A stretch of 64,000 nt of DNA, from positions 6,198 to 70,197 of the forward strand of contig CAZHTS010000016.1 in the NCBI GenBank assembly GCA_964535315.1, in the 5' to 3' direction. Below the pieces are notes generated by a model, which did no database searches, was not told the DNA's origin, and worked only from the letters and a program-made list of their open reading frames with translations. Made by a program: the position numbers and the translations under genes. The stretch is from CAZHTS01 sp964535315. GTDB taxonomy: Bacteria; Chloroflexota; Anaerolineae; Anaerolineales; Anaerolineaceae. This document shows, one piece after another, positions 1-9,135 of the stretch. Position 1 is the first letter of the stretch. The number at the start of each line of letters is the position of its first letter.

Positions 1-990
1 AACGATCCCAGCGAGATGGGACATAACACCGACTTTCTCACCCGCGCCTCGCTTAACATGCTGACCATCCTGACCTCCGACCAGAAGGCGAAGCTAATCG
101 AGCTTGCCGGCCGCCAGGTGGCTTCGATCAACGAATACGGCTACAAACGCTTCGTGTTGATGACCGCCTTCCGCCGCCTGCTGCAGGGAGACCTGCCGGC
201 TGGCGCCAGTGGGCTGAGCGAAGACGCCGTCAAGGCTTTTTCGGCCGAGTTGTATCGCCTGGACGGAAAGATCAGCTACGAACGGGCGCAGGTCATGGGT
301 GACATCCTGCACAGCCTGAGCAGCGAGCAGCGCGCCTACCTGGACAGCATGGTCGGCAAAGGGATGACCTCCTGGCCCAATGTGGCCGAACCCGGCGAAT
401 TGCGCGGGCTCGACCGCGACGAAAAGGTCGCCGTGATGACCTATGCCGGCGACATGTTTAGCTGGTACGCCGGCTCGGTCGAAGCAGACGTATATTTCTG
501 CCCCGAGCGCCAGGGGACTTACTTTGGCTCGTTCTACATGAAAGACGCACCGGCGGTCGGCAACCCGGGTTACAGCATCGGCACCAACATCACCGCCGAC
601 ATGGGCGAGGCTTTCCTCAAAGCGCTCAACCCGCAGCAGGCGCAGCTCGTCACCTCGCTGGTAGAAACCCAACGCCCGTATCTGACCGGCATCGTGGACG
701 TGCGTGCCCAGGTTTCCGGCAAACTGCGCCTGTTTATGACCGGTGAAACCGCCGACATGGAAGAAGTACTGGCGCTGATGGGAAAATACGGCGAACTGGA
801 TGGCTCGTTGGTCTACCATTTTGCCACCAACTTTGCCGGTGTCGGGCAGACGTTAACCGACACGCAGAAAGCCGAACTGATGCAACTGCGCTACGAGACC
901 CTGGGCAACTACAAACCCAAAGCGGCTTTCCTGTACGCCGAACCGATCGATTTTCCGACCGTTCCCAATACAGATTTTCTGTTCAAATGA
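1..990 (+). CDS. Conserved hypothetical protein with LTxxQ-like repeats, 5' end outside window
   Basis: The frame is open from base 1, and five codons precede the first in-frame ATG at 16, so the true start probably lies upstream of the window. About 329 residues are visible. I see no membrane segment and do not recognise the family. A short helical motif recurs four times: LTSDQKAKL (near base 70), LSSEQRAYL (near 316), LNPQQAQLV (near 626) and LTDTQKAEL (near 854). This resembles the LTxxQ signature of Spy/CpxP-type periplasmic proteins, but the spacing of roughly 80-100 residues is longer than in that family, so the link is only suggestive. The stop is 17 bases before the next gene, so co-transcription is plausible. 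Confidence 0.6.
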   Translation, partial: NDPSEMGHNTDFLTRASLNMLTILTSDQKAKLIELAGRQVASINEYGYKRFVLMTAFRRLLQGDLPAGASGLSEDAVKAFSAELYRLDGKISYERAQVMGDILHSLSSEQRAYLDSMVGKGMTSWPNVAEPGELRGLDRDEKVAVMTYAGDMFSWYAGSVEADVYFCPERQGTYFGSFYMKDAPAVGNPGYSIGTNITADMGEAFLKALNPQQAQLVTSLVETQRPYLTGIVDVRAQVSGKLRLFMTGETADMEEVLALMGKYGELDGSLVYHFATNFAGVGQTLTDTQKAELMQLRYETLGNYKPKAAFLYAEPIDFPTVPNTDFLFK

Positions 991-1006
991 TCGATCAACA
1001 GGGTCT

Positions 1007-2521
1007 GTGATGAAACGACTGGTTATCTCACTCTTATTGTTTTCCTTCAGCCTGATCGGCTGTTTACCCGTGGAACTGGCGCCGCCCCAAACGGCGGCGC
1101 CAGCCACCCTCCACATCGGGCGCTCGCCCCTCGCCGCGGGTATAACCCGCAGTGCGGATGGGGCTGCGCCTGCCGGGCAAACCGGGCCCACCCCCACCGC
1201 CCGGCCGCACAACAAGGGCCCGCAGGCGGCGCCGACGTCCGCCAACCCCGCTTTCGTCGCCGCCGAAATCCTCGGGCGCCCCACAAATACATCCGTTACC
1301 GTCAACGTCATCCCGGCCACGCCGCTGGAAATTTACTACGAATACGGTACCGCTCCGGGTGTATACACCGCACGCACTACCCCACAATCCGCCGCAGCGA
1401 ATACGCCGCTCGAGACGTTGATTGGCGGGCTGCAGGCAGGGCAACGTTACTATTACCGCATTCGCTATAACGGCACGCCTGGAGAGGAGCACAGCTTCGT
1501 CACCCAGCGCCCTGCCGGCAGCCCGTTCACGTTCGCCATCCAGGGCGACTCACACCCCGAGCGGGTGGGCAGGCAGTTCGACGCGGCGCTGTACGCCCGC
1601 ACCCTGCGCAGTGCGACCGGCGCCCAGCCCGACTTTTATTTCACCAGCGGCGACGATTTCAGCGTGGATGCACTTAAGACTGTAAACGCCAGCGCTGTTC
1701 GCGCGCTCTATATCAATCAGCGCCAATGGTTAGGGCTGGTGGGCGCGCCGGTCTTTCTGGTCAACGGCAACCACGAACAGGCTGCACTGGCAAACCTGGA
1801 CGGGAGCGCCGATAACGTGGCGGTATGGGCGCAAACCGCTCGCAATGCCTGCTTTCCTCAGCCGGCGCCCGACAGTTTCTACAGCGGAGACGCCACGCCG
1901 GTTGAGCCCATCGGCCTGCTGCGAGATTACTACGCCTTTACCTGGGGCGACGCCCTGTTTGTGGTAATCGATCCCTACTGGCATTCCTCTCAGGCGGTCG
2001 ACAACACGTTTGGCGGCGACCGCCAGACGAAAAAGAAACGCGACCTGTGGAACGTCACTCTGGGCGAGGAGCAATACCGCTGGTTCAAACAGACCCTCGA
2101 AACCAGTACGGCCCGTTACAAATTTGTCTTTGCCCATCACGTCAACGGCACCGGGCGCGGCGGCGTAGAACTGGCCTACAGCTACGAGTGGGGCGATCTC
2201 GCCCAATTCGCCGCCCGCAGGCCGGGCTGGGAGAAGCCCATCCACCAGTTGATGGCGGACAACGGCGTCACCATCTTCTTCCAGGGACACGACCATATCT
2301 TTGCCCATCAAGAGCTGGACGGCGTCGTTTACCAGACCCTGCCCGACCCGGCCAATCCCAACTATACCGCCGAGAACACCGAGGCCTACCGCAGCGGCGA
2401 CCGGCTGCCCGGCAGCGGGCACCTGCGCGTCGGCGTGGCCCCCGGCGGCGTCACCGTTACTTACGTCCGCTCGTATCTCGACCAACCCGACGAAATCGCA
2501 TTCACCTATCATCTTCCTTGA
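1007..2521 (+). CDS. Lipoprotein metallophosphoesterase, purple-acid-phosphatase-like (copy 1)
   Basis: Predicted exported calcineurin-like phosphoesterase of 504 residues. It starts at GTG 1007 or the adjacent ATG 1010. A type II signal peptide ends in lipobox LIGC (residues 16-19). A fibronectin-III-like domain around residues 85-165 matches the N-terminal domain of purple acid phosphatases. The metal-binding blocks appear in order: GDSHPE, TSGDDF, NGNHE, FAHHVNG and GHDHIF. Substrate is unknown; phosphate esters outside the membrane are an inference from the family. The gene after it, 9 bases on, is a paralogue of the same design, so this is a tandem duplication and probably one transcript. 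Confidence 0.85.
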   Translation: MMKRLVISLLLFSFSLIGCLPVELAPPQTAAPATLHIGRSPLAAGITRSADGAAPAGQTGPTPTARPHNKGPQAAPTSANPAFVAAEILGRPTNTSVTVNVIPATPLEIYYEYGTAPGVYTARTTPQSAAANTPLETLIGGLQAGQRYYYRIRYNGTPGEEHSFVTQRPAGSPFTFAIQGDSHPERVGRQFDAALYARTLRSATGAQPDFYFTSGDDFSVDALKTVNASAVRALYINQRQWLGLVGAPVFLVNGNHEQAALANLDGSADNVAVWAQTARNACFPQPAPDSFYSGDATPVEPIGLLRDYYAFTWGDALFVVIDPYWHSSQAVDNTFGGDRQTKKKRDLWNVTLGEEQYRWFKQTLETSTARYKFVFAHHVNGTGRGGVELAYSYEWGDLAQFAARRPGWEKPIHQLMADNGVTIFFQGHDHIFAHQELDGVVYQTLPDPANPNYTAENTEAYRSGDRLPGSGHLRVGVAPGGVTVTYVRSYLDQPDEIAFTYHLP

Positions 2522-2530
2522 GGCAGGTGT

Positions 2531-4021
2531 GTGATGAGAATCCAATCTGTATACCGGTTTTTCGCCTTGCTTCTGCTCATTGCCCTGGATGTTTCCTGCA
2601 CAGCGCGGGTCGTCGCGGCGGGCGCAGCGCCCGCCGCGGAGCGCACCCGCCAGCCCAAACAGCCGCAGGTCTTCCCCACCTCATCGTACCGGCCATCTAC
2701 CACGCCGTTTAACATCATCCTCGGTCGCCCCACCGCCGATTCTGTCACTGTCAGCCTGTACGCACAAACAAACCTGAGTGTTTCCATCGCTTATGGCACG
2801 CTACCCGGGCAATACACCACCCGAACGGCGCCGGTAGATCTCAAAGCCGGCGCGCCTCAAAATATTGAGCTAAGCGGGCTGGCGGCCAACACCACCTACT
2901 ACTATCAGGCAACCGCCAACGGCACACCCGGCGCCGAACACACATTTCACACCCGGCGGCCCGCCGGCAGCGCCTTCACCTTCACACTGGATGCAGACCC
3001 GCACAACCGCGACCCGCGTTTCAACGGTGAACTCTATGCCACTGTGATGAACAATGCGGCAGGCGATCGCCCCGATTTTCACATCGACCTGGGTGACACT
3101 TTTATGACCGAAAAAGTAAAACCGCAGGGCCGCGCCGACGTCGAAAGCACCTTTGCCGACATGCGCCCCTATTTCGGTCTGCTGGCAGCCGATGCGCCTT
3201 TGTTCCTGGTCAACGGCAACCATGAAGGCGAATTGGGCTGGCTGCTAGAAAACAGCAAGGATAAGGACCTGGCGCTGTGGGCCGTGCAGCTACGCCAACA
3301 ATACTACCCCAATCCACAACCCGGAGGGTTCTATACCGGCAGCACCACCCCAGACGCCCACCTGGGCAATGTGCGCGACGGTTATTATGCCTGGACGTGG
3401 GGCGACGCCCTGTTCATCGTTCTCGACCCATTCTGGTATACGACCCGAAAGCCCGCGCCCGGCAGCACCGCCGACAACTGGAACTGGACACTGGGCAAGG
3501 AACAGTATGACTGGCTTAAGGCCACGTTGGCAGGCAGCACGGCGCAGTTTAAATTTATCTTCACCCATCACCTGGTCGGCGGCAGCGCGGAGGGACGGGG
3601 CGGGGTCGAGGCCGCCGGTTTCTTTGAATGGGGCGGGCGCAATTCCGACGGTTCCCCCGGTTTCGACCAGCACCGCCCGGGTTGGGGCAAGCCCATTCAC
3701 CAGTTGCTCGTCGAAAATCACGTCAGCGCCGTTTTCCACGGGCATGACCACGTCTTCGTCAAACAGGATTTGGACGGCATCGTCTACCAGGAAGTCCCCC
3801 AGCCGAGCAACGCAGAATACAACAACACCCGCATCGCCGCCGAGTACGGCTACCTCAACGGCGACATATTCGGCAGTTCCGGGCATCTGCGGGTGATGGT
3901 CGCGCCCGGACGGGTAACGCTAGAATACGTACGCGCCTACCTGAAAGCAGGCGAAAACAATCGCCAACACAACGGGCAAAGTGATTACTCGTACACAATC
4001 ACCGCTCCTGCGCCCCAATGA
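2531..4021 (+). CDS. Lipoprotein metallophosphoesterase, purple-acid-phosphatase-like (copy 2)
   Basis: Paralogue of the preceding gene, 496 residues, GTG 2531 or ATG 2534. The lipoprotein signal ends in DVSC. The Fn3-like domain (with QNIELSGLAANTTYYY) is followed by the phosphoesterase blocks DADPHNRDP, DLGDTF, NGNHEGE, THHLVGG and FHGHDHVF. The first block reads D-A-D-P-H where copy 1 has G-D-S-H, so the two may have drifted in specificity. The spacing of 9 bases to copy 1 indicates one operon. Likely anchored to the outer face of the cell membrane. Confidence 0.85.
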   Translation: MMRIQSVYRFFALLLLIALDVSCTARVVAAGAAPAAERTRQPKQPQVFPTSSYRPSTTPFNIILGRPTADSVTVSLYAQTNLSVSIAYGTLPGQYTTRTAPVDLKAGAPQNIELSGLAANTTYYYQATANGTPGAEHTFHTRRPAGSAFTFTLDADPHNRDPRFNGELYATVMNNAAGDRPDFHIDLGDTFMTEKVKPQGRADVESTFADMRPYFGLLAADAPLFLVNGNHEGELGWLLENSKDKDLALWAVQLRQQYYPNPQPGGFYTGSTTPDAHLGNVRDGYYAWTWGDALFIVLDPFWYTTRKPAPGSTADNWNWTLGKEQYDWLKATLAGSTAQFKFIFTHHLVGGSAEGRGGVEAAGFFEWGGRNSDGSPGFDQHRPGWGKPIHQLLVENHVSAVFHGHDHVFVKQDLDGIVYQEVPQPSNAEYNNTRIAAEYGYLNGDIFGSSGHLRVMVAPGRVTLEYVRAYLKAGENNRQHNGQSDYSYTITAPAPQ

Positions 4022-4101
4022 ACCGCAAAGGGCAGATTGCGTTCCGCCCCGCGATTGCAAAAGCGTTATATCATTAGGGTAGCGATTGGAGGCGCACTGC
4101 C

Positions 4102-4683
4102 ATGTACAGTTACCCGCTGCGATTTAAAACCGAGGCCACCCCCGCCGACGCCGACCTGACCATCCTGGACGCCGAAAAGAACGAAATCCTTTTCCGGCCT
4201 AAGATCAGCGAAGCCATGCAAAAGGGCGATACACCGTGCGTCATCTTCACCGATAAGACGTCCCGCCAGCCGATCTATACCACCCTCTTCCGGGAGAAAG
4301 ACGGCATGCCGGGTTATACAATCCGCACGATGGGAGAAGCGGTGCTGGGAGAAGTGGTGAGCGGGCAGGCGCACGCCTGGCAAGTGCTGGACGCCGGCGG
4401 CAACCTGCTGGCGTCCATTCAGGAAAAAGCCGCCTGGAAGAACTCCTGCCTGTTTATGATTCTCACCTTTCCCTTTGACAGCAGCGATACCGACGCATTC
4501 TTAAAGCTGCTGGCCCCCCACCGCTACCTGGTGAAGCTCAACGGCAGGAAAGTGCTGGAACTGCGCGAGCTGGCTTCAACCATTCACGACGATTATGGCC
4601 TGAAAAAGAAGGGCGAGTTTTCGGAAGGCGAAGAAGCCCTGCTGCTGGTCAGCCTGATCACAGTCCTGGGGCTGAAAGAATAA
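4102..4683 (+). CDS. LURP-one-related / scramblase-fold protein (putative)
   Basis: A 193-residue soluble protein. The ATG at 4102 is preceded by a good ribosome binding site (GGAGG at 4088-4092). The opening pattern, LRFK...ADLTILDAEKNEILFRPK, then repeated beta-strand pairs (AHAWQVLDAGGNLLASIQEK), resembles the LURP-one-related / Tubby-C-like beta-barrel family, whose bacterial members have no settled function. No signal peptide or membrane segment. It converges with the MFS gene; only 8 bases separate the two stops. The family call is from pattern recognition and could be wrong. Confidence 0.55.
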   Translation: MYSYPLRFKTEATPADADLTILDAEKNEILFRPKISEAMQKGDTPCVIFTDKTSRQPIYTTLFREKDGMPGYTIRTMGEAVLGEVVSGQAHAWQVLDAGGNLLASIQEKAAWKNSCLFMILTFPFDSSDTDAFLKLLAPHRYLVKLNGRKVLELRELASTIHDDYGLKKKGEFSEGEEALLLVSLITVLGLKE

Positions 4684-4691
4684 CGCCGCGC

Positions 4692-5876
4692 TTATGCGAC
4701 CGGCGGCGGCGCAAGCCGCTTCCACACCCACAAACAGATCAGCAAATCCAGCGCCAGCACGGCGGCCCCGCTCCAGTACGGATATTCGATGTTGATATCG
4801 TACAGATATCCGGCCCACAGCGGCCCGACCACGCGCCCCAGGCTGTTGGCGGCGCTGGTCATGCCCATCACCGTCCCCTGGCGCTCACCCGCAAAACGAG
4901 AGACCGCAGCGTTCAAGACCGGGCCGCACAACGCCATGGCCAACGCAAACAGCCCGAGAGCCAGCAGTGTACCACCATACCCCTCTGCCAGTGACATTCC
5001 CAGAAAGCCAACCGCCCCGCCGGCCAACCCTCCGCCGATGACCGGCAGTTCACCGAAACGGCGGGTCAACGGGTCGGTGAGCAGGCCCTGAGCCACGATC
5101 ATGACCGCACCCAACACCATCCACATTCCGCCCACCTGTTGGGTGCTGAAGGCAAATTTATCCACCCCGTACAGACCGGCGATCCCCTGGAAACTGGTCA
5201 GGCCAAAGCTCATGACGAAAACCAGCGAAAGCAGCACGCCGGACGGGCCGGTGATCGTCTGGCGGATGATTGCGCCGCTCAAGGCGCCCTTTGCGCCGGC
5301 TGTCGTCTGGGACTGGTGCGATTCGGGCAGGACGAAAATGACCAGCAAGAAGGCCAGAAAGGCCAGCCCTGCCCCCACGAAAAACGGCAGAGCCAGCGTA
5401 TCGGACGAGAGAAATCCGCCCAACAAGGGCCCGACCACCACGCCCACGCCCATCGCTGCGCCCAGCTGGCCCATGTCGCGGCTGCGTTCCTGCTCGCGGG
5501 CATGATCGCCGATGTACGCCAGGGCGGTTGGCATGGTGGCGGACGAAAGGACGCCCGAAAGCGTGCGCGCCAGGAACAACATCCACAGGCTGTCTGCCAG
5601 CCCGAACAGAAAGAGAGTGATGGCGTATCCCAGAACGCCCACCAACAGCACCGGCTTGCGCCCGATGCGGTCAGAAAGGACGCCCCACACCGGGGCGCAG
5701 ATCAACTGCATCAGCGAATAACAGGCCATCAACCAGCCCAGTTCGCGGCCGCCCGCCCCCAGTTTTTCGATGTAGAACGGCATGACCGGCAGCACCATGC
5801 CATAACCGAGCATGACGACCAGCAGGGTAAAGGCGAGGATGAAGGTGGGACGGATGGCGCCCGGCGCCGTCTTCAC
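4692..5876 (-). CDS. MFS drug-type efflux transporter (DHA1-like, 12 TM)
   Basis: Membrane exporter of 394 residues. The start is GTG at 5876, giving the N-terminus VKTAPGAIRPTFILAF; this GTG overlaps the TGA of the upstream enzyme by four bases (GTGA), a sign of translational coupling. Twelve hydrophobic segments are evident. The loop motif GVLSDRIGRKPVLLVG (motif A) and GVVVGPLLGGFLS (motif C, the antiporter signature) point to a proton-driven drug exporter, similar to tetracycline/multidrug carriers. It is the last gene of the TetR-controlled set, so a role in exporting the same compound that the upstream enzyme modifies is a reasonable inference. Confidence 0.85.
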   Translation of the reverse strand: MKTAPGAIRPTFILAFTLLVVMLGYGMVLPVMPFYIEKLGAGGRELGWLMACYSLMQLICAPVWGVLSDRIGRKPVLLVGVLGYAITLFLFGLADSLWMLFLARTLSGVLSSATMPTALAYIGDHAREQERSRDMGQLGAAMGVGVVVGPLLGGFLSSDTLALPFFVGAGLAFLAFLLVIFVLPESHQSQTTAGAKGALSGAIIRQTITGPSGVLLSLVFVMSFGLTSFQGIAGLYGVDKFAFSTQQVGGMWMVLGAVMIVAQGLLTDPLTRRFGELPVIGGGLAGGAVGFLGMSLAEGYGGTLLALGLFALAMALCGPVLNAAVSRFAGERQGTVMGMTSAANSLGRVVGPLWAGYLYDINIEYPYWSGAAVLALDLLICLWVWKRLAPPPVA

Positions 5877-8458
5877 CCCGGCTGCTCCGTCACCGTGACC
5901 GTCCCGCGGCCGCCGTCCACGGTGACGAATTGCCCGCTGCGAATGTAGCGGGTGGCCGAGCGGGCGGCCATGACCGCCGGAATGCCATATTCGCGGGCAA
6001 CGATGCTGCTGTGCGAGAGCGGCCCACCGATATCGGTCACCACCGCCGAAGCCAGCGTAAACAGCGGCGTCCAGGCCGGGGTGGTGGTGACCGCCACCAG
6101 CACGTCGCCAGGCCGCATCCGCTCGAAGTCCTCGGGGCCAAACAGCACGCAGGCCGGGGCGGTAACGACGCCGCTGCTGGTGCCCACACCCTTCAATACG
6201 ATCTTGCCGTCCTTCTTTTCGGCTTCGTCGCCGTGGATCATCCCCGCAAACTTTGATTTCTCCGGCAGCATGACCGGCGGGGAAAACTTGAGCGCCGCCT
6301 GCCAGTTCGCCTTGCGGGCCGGGATGCGCCCGGCAAATTCGGGCAGTGGGCCTCCGCTCTCGAGCGCGGCAATCAGCGTTTCCACCTCCGCCTGTTCGAG
6401 CCAATAGATGTCCTCGACGACCTGGATGGCGCCGCCGGCGACAAAACGGCGGCCCAATTCAGCCAACATACGGCGGATGAGCGGATGACCCATGCCCATA
6501 TCGGCGATGCTGTCCTCGCGCATCGGGCCGGTCGCCTGCGCCCAGTGCAGCAGTTTTTCGAACCAGCCTCTAAGCGGCCAAACCAGCCGGCCCAACACGG
6601 CGCGGCTGGCCTGTTCGCGGCGGGCCACGGCCGCCTGCTGGCGGGTGTACGGATTGCCCGCCTGTCCGCTCAGAAAAGCCCTGAGCATTTCCAGCAGTGG
6701 GCCGGGTTTCTCGGCCGGCGTTGGGTTGGCGAAATCGAATTCGTAGCTGGTACGCCCGAATTCGTCCAGGTGACGGCGAAAACGCCGCCGCCATTCGTCC
6801 CAGACCGCGGCGGAAATCGCCGCCGGCGGGCCGGCCTGCTCGAAATCAGCCAGCAGGCTCTCGGCCGGGGTGCGCAGCAGGTACTCGCGCAGGGCGTCAT
6901 CGTCTCGGGCCCAGCCGGCCATAGCGTACAACGATTTCTCGGCGCGCAGTGCGCCGGTCTCGAAACCGAGCAAAAACGCCGCCGCCTCAACCTCCTGTCT
7001 GCGCCTGACCAGGGTGTCGTAAAACTTCGTAAAAAGGATCTCGCTCATCGAAGCGGCGGGCAGGGTGGTCTGTACGTCGGTAAAATAACAGCAGGCGGCA
7101 AAGAAGACCTCCTGCGCCCCCTGCCACAACACCGCCGGCGTAGACGAGGCCACGGGCAGTTTTTCCCATTCGCTCACCACCGCCGCCAGCCTGGCGCGGG
7201 CCGCCTGCCAGCGCGCCACGCTGCCGCTGAAGAAATGCGGTATCTGCCATAAGGACGCCAGCAAGACCTTGCTCATGTTGCGGAAGCCCATGTAAAAACC
7301 GCCGTAGACGTAACCGTTAAAGGGCTGATAAAACCCGTTGCCCACGAACAGGGTGCGCGCCCCATCGCCAAAGATGCGCAGCCAGAGCTGGTAGGTGGCC
7401 CGGTTGGCGAGATCCAGCCCCAGGGTGGAAAACAAAGGCGTCACCGGGCCGGGCAGGTGCTCGGCCAGGCTGCCGCGCGCATACATCGTCTGCGGGATGG
7501 GCAGGCTCCAATCCGGCGGCAGGGCGGTGATGGGCCGCGCCTGGACGATGGCAAACCTGCCGCCCGCCCGCGCCCATTCGATATCCATCGGCGCACCGTA
7601 CAACGCCTCGATCTTTGTCCCCAGCCCGACCAGTTCGGCCGCCTGCGCCGCAGAGAGCGCCGGCTTCTTGCGGCGCTCAGATGGAACAGGCTCTTCACTC
7701 GTGCCCGCCTCCGTGCGCACCGTCATGACCAGCTTTTCGGCGATCTGGCGCTGAACGATTTTGCCGGTGGCCTTGTCCACCGTCAGGGTGTCCGGCGTCA
7801 CCGCCCCGGAGACGACCGCCTCGCCCAGCCCCCAGGCGGCGTTAATCAGCGCCTCTTTGCGCCGGCCGTTGACCGGGTTGGCGGTAAAGAGGATGCCGGC
7901 CGCATCGGCAAAAACCAGTTCCTGGACCACCACCGCCAGCGCCACGGCATTCTGGTCGATATGGTGTTGGATGCGGTAGGCAATCGCCCGCGCCGTCCAC
8001 AGGCTGGCCCAACACTTCTGCACCGCCGCCAGCAGGGCAGTCACGCCGCGGATGTTGAGATAGGTCTCCTGCTGCCCGGCAAAGGATGCCTCCGGCAAAT
8101 CCTCGGCCGTCGCCGACGAGCGCACCGCCACCGGCGCATCCGCCAGCGGCCGGTACGCCGCCGTGATCGCGGCGTGAATCTCAGCCGGCACCTGCCCCTC
8201 GACGAAAAGCCGCCCGATGGCCTGGGCCGCCTGCTCGAGCGTGGCCGGGACGTTCACGTCTGCCGCGCCCAGCGCCGCGAGGATGCGGTCCTGCAGCCCG
8301 TTGTCCGTCACAAAACGCCGGTAGGCCGCGGTGGTTACATGGAAACCGCCCGGCACCGGCAGGCCGGCGTTCGACAAACGCGCCAGCGACATACCTTTTC
8401 CGCCGACAGTTTCGAGATCGGCCCGCGGGTCTGCAAGGGTGAGAATGTAAGGGTTCAT
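5873..8458 (-). CDS. Rifampicin phosphotransferase / PEP-synthase-like dikinase
   Basis: 861 residues. The N-terminal ATP-grasp domain (about 1-320) has GGKGMSLARL, AVRSSATAEDLPEASFAGQQ and DIEWA...IVQARP. A helical middle region follows, then a C-terminal swivelling phospho-His domain with GGPLSHSSIVAREYG (catalytic His about residue 817). The PEP/pyruvate-binding TIM barrel of true PEP synthase is absent. Length and order ATP-grasp / helical domain / His domain match rifampicin phosphotransferases, which inactivate rifamycins using ATP, but related enzymes of unknown substrate share this layout. Strong RBS AAGGAGG before ATG 8458. Sits between TetR and an MFS exporter, which fits a resistance role. 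Confidence 0.8.
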   Translation of the reverse strand: MNPYILTLADPRADLETVGGKGMSLARLSNAGLPVPGGFHVTTAAYRRFVTDNGLQDRILAALGAADVNVPATLEQAAQAIGRLFVEGQVPAEIHAAITAAYRPLADAPVAVRSSATAEDLPEASFAGQQETYLNIRGVTALLAAVQKCWASLWTARAIAYRIQHHIDQNAVALAVVVQELVFADAAGILFTANPVNGRRKEALINAAWGLGEAVVSGAVTPDTLTVDKATGKIVQRQIAEKLVMTVRTEAGTSEEPVPSERRKKPALSAAQAAELVGLGTKIEALYGAPMDIEWARAGGRFAIVQARPITALPPDWSLPIPQTMYARGSLAEHLPGPVTPLFSTLGLDLANRATYQLWLRIFGDGARTLFVGNGFYQPFNGYVYGGFYMGFRNMSKVLLASLWQIPHFFSGSVARWQAARARLAAVVSEWEKLPVASSTPAVLWQGAQEVFFAACCYFTDVQTTLPAASMSEILFTKFYDTLVRRRQEVEAAAFLLGFETGALRAEKSLYAMAGWARDDDALREYLLRTPAESLLADFEQAGPPAAISAAVWDEWRRRFRRHLDEFGRTSYEFDFANPTPAEKPGPLLEMLRAFLSGQAGNPYTRQQAAVARREQASRAVLGRLVWPLRGWFEKLLHWAQATGPMREDSIADMGMGHPLIRRMLAELGRRFVAGGAIQVVEDIYWLEQAEVETLIAALESGGPLPEFAGRIPARKANWQAALKFSPPVMLPEKSKFAGMIHGDEAEKKDGKIVLKGVGTSSGVVTAPACVLFGPEDFERMRPGDVLVAVTTTPAWTPLFTLASAVVTDIGGPLSHSSIVAREYGIPAVMAARSATRYIRSGQFVTVDGGRGTVTVTEQPG

Positions 8459-8475
8459 GGCGTCCTCCTTTTGAT

Positions 8476-8492
8476 AGCGACTACCGGTCGCT
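8476..8492. promoter_or_regulatory. TetR operator, copy 3 (before the dikinase gene)
   Basis: A 17-bp inverted repeat, AGCGACTACCGGTCGCT, with arms AGCGAC / GTCGCT. It lies between the tetR stop and the dikinase RBS. The same element occurs twice in the tetR promoter. Inference: the TetR protein binds here to control the two downstream genes. I see no strong -35/-10 pair around this copy. Confidence 0.75.
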
Positions 8493-8510
8493 CACACGGG
8501 TAAAAAAATA

Positions 8511-9104
8511 TCAGGCCAACAGGCCGTTCAATATCAGAGCGAGTGCGTCTTGCACCATCTGCTCGGGCGTGCCGCTTCTACGATTGGCGTAAACCGCCGG
8601 CGACAGCGCCGAGAGGATGACCCGCGTTGCCAGCAGCGGATCGACGCGGCGAAAAAGGCCCTCGCCAATACCGGCTTCAATCACGCCGCGGATAATATCC
8701 TGATATAGATGCCGTCTCTTGTTAATCCGCTGCAGGCTGCTTTGTGGCAAACGCTGCATTTCTTGGGTCAATTTAAGATAAAAGTCCTCTTTGGCCGCCA
8801 GGTAGGCCAGGTAGGTCGAGATGATTTCGTTCAGCTTTTCCTGGGTGGCAATCGGGCGTCCGGCAATTTCGCGGGTTTGTCCGATCAGCCCATCCACTTC
8901 TGCTTCCACCGCGGCCAGCAAAATCTCGTCTTTGGTATGGAAGTAGTCGTACAGCGTGGACTTGCCCACCCCGGCGGACTCGGCGATCTCACGCATCGTG
9001 GTCTCGTTGAAGCCCCTTTCCAGGAACAGGTGCACCGCCGTCTGGCAAATTTCGTACCGGCGGCGGGCCTGCTCTTCTGCGGTTAGTGGGATTCCTTTGG
9101 GCAT
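8511..9104 (-). CDS. TetR/AcrR family transcriptional repressor
   Basis: 197 residues from ATG 9104 (MPKGIPLT), chosen because GAGGAG lies just upstream and the longer frame would run through the promoter and operators. Residues about 12-60 form the TetR helix-turn-helix (RRYEICQTAVHLFLERGF, then TMREIAESAGVGKSTLYDYF). The rest is the usual helical ligand-binding/dimer domain. Three 17-bp palindromes, two in its own promoter and one before the downstream enzyme, indicate autoregulation plus control of the dikinase and MFS genes. The ligand is unknown. Confidence 0.9.
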   Translation of the reverse strand: MPKGIPLTAEEQARRRYEICQTAVHLFLERGFNETTMREIAESAGVGKSTLYDYFHTKDEILLAAVEAEVDGLIGQTREIAGRPIATQEKLNEIISTYLAYLAAKEDFYLKLTQEMQRLPQSSLQRINKRRHLYQDIIRGVIEAGIGEGLFRRVDPLLATRVILSALSPAVYANRRSGTPEQMVQDALALILNGLLA

Positions 9105-9118
9105 TCTGTCTCCTCGAA

Positions 9119-9135
9119 AGCGACCATCATTCGCT
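9119..9135. promoter_or_regulatory. TetR operator, copy 2 (over the tetR transcription start)
   Basis: AGCGACCATCATTCGCT, a diverged copy of the 17-bp palindrome. It abuts the downstream edge of the tetR -10 hexamer, so it should cover the transcription start. Centre-to-centre distance to copy 1 is 23 bp. Confidence 0.75.

Noticed and set aside
7457..8503. Long plus-strand frame opposite the dikinase gene
   Set aside because: Shadow of GC-rich codon bias; no RBS, Arg/His/Gln-rich translation, no recognisable domain.
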